A stretch of DNA of 64,000 bases from Lindgomyces ingoldianus (Eukaryota > Ascomycota > Dothideomycetes > Pleosporales > Lindgomycetaceae): contig NW_022985215.1 in NCBI RefSeq assembly GCF_010093535.1, positions 156,099-220,098 on the forward strand. The letters are read 5' to 3'. The position numbers and the translations under genes were made by a program. Shown piece after piece: positions 58,160 to 64,000 of this stretch. How positions within the stretch are numbered: position 1 is the first letter of the stretch; each line of letters opens with the position of its first letter. A model generated the notes under the pieces. The model ran no database searches, was not told where the DNA came from, and saw only the letters and a list, made by a program, of their open reading frames with translations.

Positions 58160-58852
58160 AAAAAAGCCTTACAAAGGGCAGCAATAATTGTACATAAGCT
58201 AGTGTTAGCGTAATAGGAAATTACTAAGCTTTAAGCAGCTAATAAGGCAGGTACATTTAGAAAGGCCTGCGCTTAACAGCTTAAAATAAGTTTAGAGCGC
58301 GCAGTGATAGGAAAAAGGCAAAGAAGCAGGTGTAAGCTAAAGTAGATAAGCAATTCTAAAGGCGCTGTGGACAGTGCAATTAGACTAGGCATAACGCGCA
58401 AACGTGTAAGCAAGAAGTAGAAGTAGTATCTAAATAATATTCCAGGCTGTACTGTACTCTATAGTGCTAGAGTGGGTTGTTATGAGCCTGTCAGATATGC
58501 GCACCTACTGTCAAGACAGGAGGAACGCTGGACGAAAGCTGCTACATAGTACGAGCAATAAGCTCGAACAGTATGTTGCTGCAAATTGCTGCATGTTGCA
58601 GCTGGTCGCGCATAGGGCTAGTGCGCGAGGGACTTGGACCGGAAAAACAAAAGCTGAGCAACACGAGCAGAGCAGACAAAAAGAAAAAGAAACATTAATA
58701 AATCAATACAATCAATCATCATCCTATACATCATATCCCAAACCCATCATTCATCTCAGGAAGCCCAGAAACAGTGCTTTAATCTGACAGGGCTATAATA
58801 AAGTTTGTTGTGGTGTGGTCTTGGCAAAAGTGAGCAACTCAGGTGTGCGAGC
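58160..58852 (+). mobile_element. Pogo family 2 tail, split by a solo LTR
   Basis: 58160-58488 matches the basic tail of the transposase of the element at 10589 (58170 onward corresponds to about 12022 onward). After the solo LTR the match continues at 58790 to GTGAGCAACTCAGGTGTGCGAGCAACT, then stops before the real terminus, where the motif-rich region begins. Confidence 0.85.
58489..58789 (+). mobile_element. Solo LTR (TGTCAGAT family), short form
   Basis: 301 bp, TGTCAGATATGCG to TTAATCTGACA. Flanks GAGCC (58484-58488) and GGGCT (58790-58794) correspond to one GGGCT target with two transitions. It lacks most of the minisatellite present in the copy at 26349. Confidence 0.87.
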
Positions 58853-59060
58853 AACTGCCAATCCCAGGGCGCAGCCCAGCTGACCTGGGCCACTTACCTC
58901 AGCTAAGGTGACTTGGCAAGCCACATTTTTTTGCCACGTTAGCTGAAAACCGCATCAGGTCAGCTAAATGTTAAAATGCTGCCTTGCCGCAACAGAAAAA
59001 AATGTAGAAGTGTTGTCTTAATATTATAGACTATAATGTATTCTTAATGCATTCCTAATA
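58853..59060. other. GC-rich left border of the motif-rich region
   Basis: Begins TGCCAATCC after the truncated Pogo end. It shares CTTGGCAAGCC, ATCAGGTCAGC and TGCCAATCC with the right side at 63885-64000, in the same orientation. This suggests that both belong to one large repeat unit or element, whose true ends I cannot fix. Confidence 0.5.
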
Positions 59061-59773
59061 TATTTAAACTAACCACAACCTAGCAGCTGCACTTTTTAAT
59101 GCACCTACTGTTGTGCAGCCATGGGTTGATCCTATTACAACATAGGAGAACAACCTTAATTTCCTGTATAGTGTTTCTGTTGCAAGTGAACCTAACATAT
59201 TAACATTAATAGTAATAAATAATTCTGCTAGTTTAAAGGAAAATAAAGAGACCCTTATATAAGCTATTATATTTCTAATGCATTTAGACTGCATTGCTAA
59301 TAGATTACTAGCAATCTATGCTTTGTAAGCTAAAGGATAGCGTCATCCTAATATCTACTCTAGGTAGTAAGCATATTTTAACAGTAAAGAAGCTTTACTA
59401 TGCTCTAGATTTTCTAGAGTACCTAGAGTTAAGTAAAGATGGCGTTGCTTATCTTGTCTAAACCTCTAGCCTAGATAAGAAGCAATACAAACTAGTTTAA
59501 GAAAATGTTAGTAATCTATTCTTAATAAGTTTATAATGCATTGCTAACATATTAGATTTAATTCTGCTATAAACTTAATTAGAAAAGCCCTTTAAAAAAC
59601 TGACTCTTTAATAATATCTAATGCTAAAGATATAATTAACAGTGCACTAGCATTAGATATTGTAAGTATCTTAGTCTATCTATATGTAACATGACCTACA
59701 CCTCTCTATAGCCTAAAGACTAAGAAAGAATTTAAGAGCAACAGAAAACTTATAATTTATCTACTGTTTAAGC

Positions 59774-59837
59774 GTAAGTAAATAGGTTTATAATGCATTA
59801 ATAATATATTTAGAATTTATTAAACTTACTATTATAG
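59774..59837 (+). other. Motif-bearing intron candidate, 64 bp
   Basis: GTAAGT donor, TAATGCATTA at 59791-59800 followed by TAATATATTT, TATAG acceptor. The same stretch also has a donor-like word on the minus strand, so strand is less certain here. Confidence 0.5.
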
Positions 59838-60465
59838 TTAGTATCTTGCTTAAAAGAGTATTTTCTAGAAAGAAAAGGCATGTAGATAAGAAGTAAGAAA
59901 TAATACTTGCAAGCTTATATTTAGAGAGTTGCTAAAGCAAGTAAATATAGCAGAATACATTATTAATATATTTCTAATGCATTATACTAGACTATTACTA
60001 ATATACTAATTTAATACGTTGCTTGTGTTAATTATACAGGCTAGCGCTAGAATAGACACTACTTTAAGACTATACTAGCAAACCTTTAGTTAAAGCTTAA
60101 ATTCTTAGTAGGATAGTTTAGTAATAAAGACTAAAAATCTAGTACAAGCAACTAGTGTTTTGTTATAGAGCAAAATTAGTTAAGAAAAACATATTATAGT
60201 AATGTATCTCTAATAGGTTCTAAATACATTGCTAATCTATTAGGGGTTAACTACTGTTAAGGAGCTAGCTGAATGCTTTACGCTACTTGCAAAGTCATGT
60301 ATAATATATTTCTTCTAAAAGATTATACACAGTGCGAGTATATTTTTCTTACCTCTTATAGAACACATACACACCCTCTACTGCTAGCAAAACAAACACT
60401 GTAAGAGCTAATTAATAGATTAATCTTTATAATTAAACAGATTAATAATCTAACGCTAACAATAA

Positions 60466-60523
60466 GTAAGTAATAAGAAAAAATTATTAATGCATTGCTA
60501 ATATATTAGATAGACTTTTACAG
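60466..60523 (+). other. Motif-bearing intron candidate, 58 bp
   Basis: GTAAGT donor, TTAATGCATTGCTAATATATT core with a GCTAAT branch word, TTTTACAG acceptor. Flanking exons stay in phase. Confidence 0.65.
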
Positions 60524-60715
60524 AACTCTGCTCTCTGCAAGTTTTGCCTACAACACTAAAGCAAATTATTAATTAATGTTTACTAAAGTTTTGCTAATAT
60601 AGATAAGATATTAGCTTTTATCTATAAACAACAACTTCTCTCCTACCTAGAGGGGCAGGATATTGCAGGTGTTAAGCATAAGTATTATACTTAGCATCTT
60701 AGGAACATAAATGCT

Positions 60716-60768
60716 GTAAGTATAAAGCATTATTAATACATTAATAAGTTATTAATAATTTATTATAG
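60716..60768 (+). other. Motif-bearing intron candidate, 53 bp
   Basis: GTAAGT donor, TTAATACATTAATAAG core (a RIP variant of the motif), TTATAG acceptor. It separates exons that join in phase 0. Confidence 0.65.
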
Positions 60769-61694
60769 TATATTTAGCAAATCTATAATAATAGAGTAAA
60801 TATACTTATTTTCTGTTTCTTTAAACAGCAAATAGAGCTGTTATTACAGCTAGAATCTTATAAATGTAATATAGGGTTTAAAAGACTCTGTAACGCAGAT
60901 AAGAAGGAGATTATATTTACAACATTCTTACAAAAGCATAGCAAAAGTATGTAAAGTTAAACCTATTCCTAATATGTTTAGAATGTAATTCTAATAGAAT
61001 AGTAATAACACTTACTTAGGTGTTTGTTAACTAAGAATCTGTTATCTTATATAAGAGAATGTTTTTAATGTTCTTCTCTACTATTTTAAGGATTTTTTAG
61101 GTTCCTATCTACTAGTTCTATATCTACTAAGAGGGTTTTAGAGTTATAGTAATAGATATAGATATAAAGCAGATGCTAGGTATACCTAACCTATTACATT
61201 CTAAATGCATTACTAATATATTAGGATTTTCTTGCTATCTTATAAGCATAGATCTATAGCACTAAAAGTAGCAGTAGCATGCTAAGAATTTAATTATTTA
61301 CTACATAATTTACTTCTAACATAGTATAAAACGCATTATTAGGAAAAAAACTTAACAGCTAACATCCCTATAGCATTAGATAATGTCCCTTTAACACTGC
61401 TAGTCTACTAAGAAGTATTATGCTCTATATAATCTACTTATTAATAGTAAAATATTTATAATTTATTATTACTCTATTACTAATTTATTAAGACCTAAAT
61501 GTAACTAAGCAGGTCTAAGACTAGGTAAGACACAAACACTATCCTGTTATAGCTAGTAGAGTAAATAAGTACTGTTCTAGCATAGATCTAGCTGTCTAGA
61601 ATAGAACAAGACAGAATACAAATGCTACAGAGCAGACTTACTATAAGTTAAACTCTATAAGCAGGTAGTTATCCCTCTTTTAAGCAATCTATTA

Positions 61695-61746
61695 GTAAGT
61701 AATTTTAATATATTATTAATGTATTACTAACTTTAATAGTGCTAAG
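61695..61746 (+). other. Motif-bearing intron candidate, 52 bp
   Basis: GTAAGT donor, TAATGTATTACTAAC with a perfect TACTAAC branch site at 61725-61731, acceptor at 61739 or 61746. Confidence 0.65.
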
Positions 61747-61861
61747 ATTCTTAACTAATAAGATTACTAATAAAAAGCTGTTAGAACTTAGTATAGAATT
61801 AGCTATACATACAGATCTACTACTCTTAGCTATAAGTATAAGAAAGTAAATTATAAAAAGA

Positions 61862-61917
61862 GTAAGTATTACCTTAATTTATTATTAATGCATTACTAAT
61901 ACATTATTTTTTAAAAG
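61862..61917 (+). other. Motif-bearing intron candidate, 56 bp
   Basis: GTAAGT donor, TTAATGCATTACTAATACAT core, AAAAG acceptor. Confidence 0.6.
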
Positions 61918-62598
61918 CACTTTTTAAAAAGGAACTTGCAACGCGCAATTAAAAGTGTTAATAATTATTTTTAGATAAAAATAATAACTTTTCTAACTTC
62001 TTATCTAACGCCTTTTTGTTTAGAGTAATAAGTAATAGATTACAGTTATAAAAAAAAGATATTTAAAAAAGATAAAAAAGTAATCTATAACTTATTACTA
62101 ATAAGTTAAGAATAAATTGCTAATAATTTAGATTAAGTACTCTACTTCTTTAATAAGTGTCTTTTTAGAATTATCTTAACTAGGCGTAAACTATAAGTTA
62201 AAAGCAAGATAATATAAAAAAATAAAGAAAAAAAGCTAAACTATTATTAAAAAAGAAGCAGGTAAGGGCTCTTAGGCTATAAAATAAGCAGTTAGAATTA
62301 GATTTGCAGAAGAGAAGAATAAAATTATAAATAAGAGTCTAGTAATAATGTATTAATAATGCACTATTAGGATACTAAAGAACTATATTCTTATTCCTTT
62401 GTGCAGTTATAACTAATTAAAAATGCATTCTTAATGCATTTAAAAAGACTTAGACTTAAACTTTATCCTTATTCTTATTTTTATTCTTAACTTTCTTTAT
62501 AACCTGTTTTTTATTATTCTTAGAAAAATTATCTATAAACTTAGCCTACACTAGGCAGTTAGTATCTCTACTTATAGTAGAGATATTAGTAAAATAGG

Positions 62599-62646
62599 CT
62601 ATTAATAAATTAGCAATGCATTATTAAAGTATTAGTATATACTTAC
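62599..62646 (-). other. Motif-bearing intron candidate, 48 bp
   Basis: Minus strand: GTAAGT donor at 62646, TAATGCATTGCTAATTTATT core with GCTAAT branch word, AATAG acceptor at 62599. Confidence 0.6.
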
Positions 62647-62724
62647 TTTTACGCTTTGCAGTAAGGCACGCAGTGTAACACCTACTTTTTACTCTAGCTT
62701 CTAAGTAAGCGCAAGAAAGGTTAA

Positions 62725-62786
62725 CTTATAAATATTTTAATAAAGTCCTAATATATTTATAATGCATTAAATCTTATTTACTTTAC
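62725..62786 (-). other. Motif-bearing intron candidate, 62 bp
   Basis: Minus strand: GTAAAG donor, TTTAATGCATTATAAATATA core, TATAAG acceptor. Confidence 0.5.
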
Positions 62787-63146
62787 CTTTATTCTTTCTA
62801 GTCTTATTAATAGGGACATAAGGGCGACGTTTATAAGGCTTTAAAATAGAAAAACCTTTAGTAGAAGTCTTTAATATTAATTTATTAGCAAAAAACTATT
62901 TTAAAGAATAATATATTTCTTACTAGAGCTAGTAATATTTTTATTAGAGTTATATATTTAGTTCTAGGCTTATAAAAGATTATTATAAAACTCTAAAGGT
63001 AATACATTAGTAATAGATTAAGGATATAATACTATAAGACTTTTACTTTTAACAGCTCTTAACTTCTTTAGACTAAGTGTACTAGCGTAAGGCTTTACTA
63101 GCTACACTTTATAAGCTTTAACATGCGCACATAAATTACTATTAGT

Positions 63147-63426
63147 TGTAACGGCGCAGGCAAGACAATGGGTCTGAATGCGGTATGAATCCACTCAGAG
63201 GCATATAGGAGTGCGTGGGGACTCAGAGACCTGGGAATACCAATGACACCTATAGGCCTTGTACGTAGGATATCAGAAAACTACCGAGCTAGCTACGGGG
63301 GCGAGGTGCGACTAAATACATGAGGGAATAGGGGTAACAGCAGGGGTCGGGGCCAGGTCGGGGTCGGGGCCGATACGGGGGCCTTCCGGGCCATCCGAGA
63401 TGGAACGATTCATGAGGATCGTTACA
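63147..63426. mobile_element. Solo LTR, GC-rich and unmutated
   Basis: 280 bp from TGTAACGGCGCAGG to GAGGATCGTTACA, with inverted ends TGTAACG/CGTTACA and a perfect TTAGT duplication (63142-63146, 63427-63431). It contains a GTCGGGGCC-type short repeat at 63343-63372. It stands out from the AT-rich host sequence and must postdate its RIP mutation. Confidence 0.92.
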
Positions 63427-63585
63427 TTAGTAGAAAAAAGTGTTTAATGTATTAGTAATAAATTAAGAATTAATTATAAAGATGTTTTACTTTTTAATTA
63501 TAAAACTCTACTTCTACACCCTTATTCTTGTCCTCTGCAAGATTTAAGCAGCATAAAAGTTCACCTAGAGTGATTTTAACCTAGC

Positions 63586-63645
63586 CTTTATTCTAATGCA
63601 TTGTTAATACATTAGTAATACATTAACCTACTTAGCTTTACTTAC
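63586..63645 (-). other. Motif-bearing intron candidate, 60 bp
   Basis: Minus strand: GTAAGT donor at 63645, two motif variants (TAATGTATTACTAATGTATT) followed by an intact AATGCATTAG, AAAG acceptor at 63586. Confidence 0.6.
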
Positions 63646-63931
63646 ATTTTTCTTCTACAGCTTAAAGGTGCTAGGATAAGTTTTTAAGCTAGCATATTTA
63701 ACATACGCAGCTTAAAGTAGTAAGATATAGTGTTTCTAATGCCTAGAAATAACTTGCCTTATTTATATTTATAAAAGACATTTTAAATGTATTATTAATA
63801 AATTTGTAGTAATAAGGTTAGGTAAGGTTGCTTAGATAATTTTGCAGGTTAGGCGAGATTTGTGCGACTAAGCGCACTGACCATGCCGGGTCGGCTTGGC
63901 AAGCCGATCAGGTCAGCCCACCTGTAGTCTC

Positions 63932-64000
63932 TGCCAATCCTTGACACACCGATGCGGCTGATGCCAATCCCCGACACACCGATGCGGCTGATGCCAATCC
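63932..64000. repeat. 30-bp GC-rich tandem repeat at the window edge
   Basis: Units TGCCAATCC.YGACACACCG... at 63932-63961 and 63962-63991, and a third starting at 63992 that runs out of the window. The TGCCAATCC start is also the first word of the left border at 58855. Confidence 0.9.

Larger units (their letters stand above)
59061..62440 (+). pseudogene. RIP-degraded multi-intron gene with introner-like introns
   Basis: AT-rich, with the TAATGCATTA-type motif recurring about every 230-260 bp. Segments around the best motif copies have intron signals on the plus strand (listed separately). The exon ending at 60465, the exon 60524-60715 (64 codons) and the exon 60769-60946 join in the same frame when the introns 60466-60523 and 60716-60768 are removed. 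The joined frame has no TGA and only TAA/TAG stops, and reads like a normal protein (for example LLSYLEGQDIAGVKHKYY, then CNIGFKRL and KEIIFTTFLQKH). The next exon reads RVIVIDIDIKQMLG near 61130-61170. I have seen similar blocks in unannotated, repeated fungal proteins but cannot name a function. Clearly inactive here. Confidence 0.55.
62450..63840 (-). pseudogene. Second RIP-degraded motif-intron gene, minus strand
   Basis: From about 62.5 kb the intron signals around the motif point the other way: donors read as ACTTAC or CTTTAC on the plus strand and acceptors as CT (62599-62646, 62725-62786, 63586-63645). This implies a gene converging on the one to the left, or an inverted part of the same repeat. 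Between the introns the minus strand shows only TAA/TAG-interrupted frames; I recognise no domain. A solo LTR interrupts it at 63147-63426. Confidence 0.45.

Noticed and set aside
59064..59294. A 76-codon minus-strand frame
   Set aside because: It lies in the motif-rich region and crosses a motif copy; the plus strand reads at least as well there with TAA/TAG as Gln. Not enough to call a gene.

Overview
The window looks like a transposon-rich, AT-rich block from a filamentous ascomycete (Pezizomycotina). I infer this from long stretches where old coding frames carry almost only TAA/TAG stops and G-to-A or C-to-T changes, the mark of repeat-induced point mutation (RIP, CpA to TpA), alternating with short islands of normal composition. 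Further support comes from short introns with GTAAGT/GTGAGT donors and CTAAC-like branch sites, and from typical fungal families: an APH-type kinase, Pogo/Fot elements, chromodomain Gypsy, Copia, a Tad1-like LINE, hAT and Helitron. I cannot name the species. No rRNA, tRNA or CRISPR was seen.

Layout. 1-6050: tail of a Copia LTR, a RIP-ruined Helitron helicase, then featureless AT-rich DNA. 6051-8617: normal-composition island with an intact APH-family kinase gene (6779-7738). 8618-10513: compact gag-only LTR element (target duplication TTTAC). 10589-12454: full-length Pogo/Fot element. 14125-14727: miniature LTR element (TRIM) with identical LTRs. 16245-18604: tandem pair of one fungal gene family, first copy open, second broken. 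20202-21277: 5'-truncated LINE with 14-bp target duplication. 22157-24693: a spliced host gene on the minus strand cut by a hAT element, which itself holds a solo Copia LTR. 25891-29229: larger hAT with a solo LTR inside. 30631-45507: hAT remnant, then a Pogo element split by a minus-strand Gypsy, itself split by a deleted Pogo, a solo LTR and a second, plus-strand Gypsy. 45795-46892: foldback element made of two inverted Pogo 5' halves. 48579-55110: complete but RIP-ruined Copia. 55616-57463: second full-length Pogo family. 57610-58852: solo LTRs, a minisatellite and a Pogo tail.

58853-64000 is the most unusual part. About twenty copies of a palindromic motif (TAATGCATTA and its RIP variants, usually paired) recur every ~150-280 bp. 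The best copies sit inside 48-64 bp segments with intron signals (GTAAGT donor, CTAA branch, AG acceptor). Three consecutive exons join in phase across two of these. This looks like a RIP-degraded multi-intron gene, or a convergent pair, whose introns descend from one sequence, that is, introner-like elements.

Only two host-type genes look intact (the APH kinase and the first copy of the tandem pair). Almost everything else is mobile DNA. Many insertions are dated relative to each other by nesting and by exact target-site duplications. Base statistics and database searches could not be run; family names rest on motifs I recognise.
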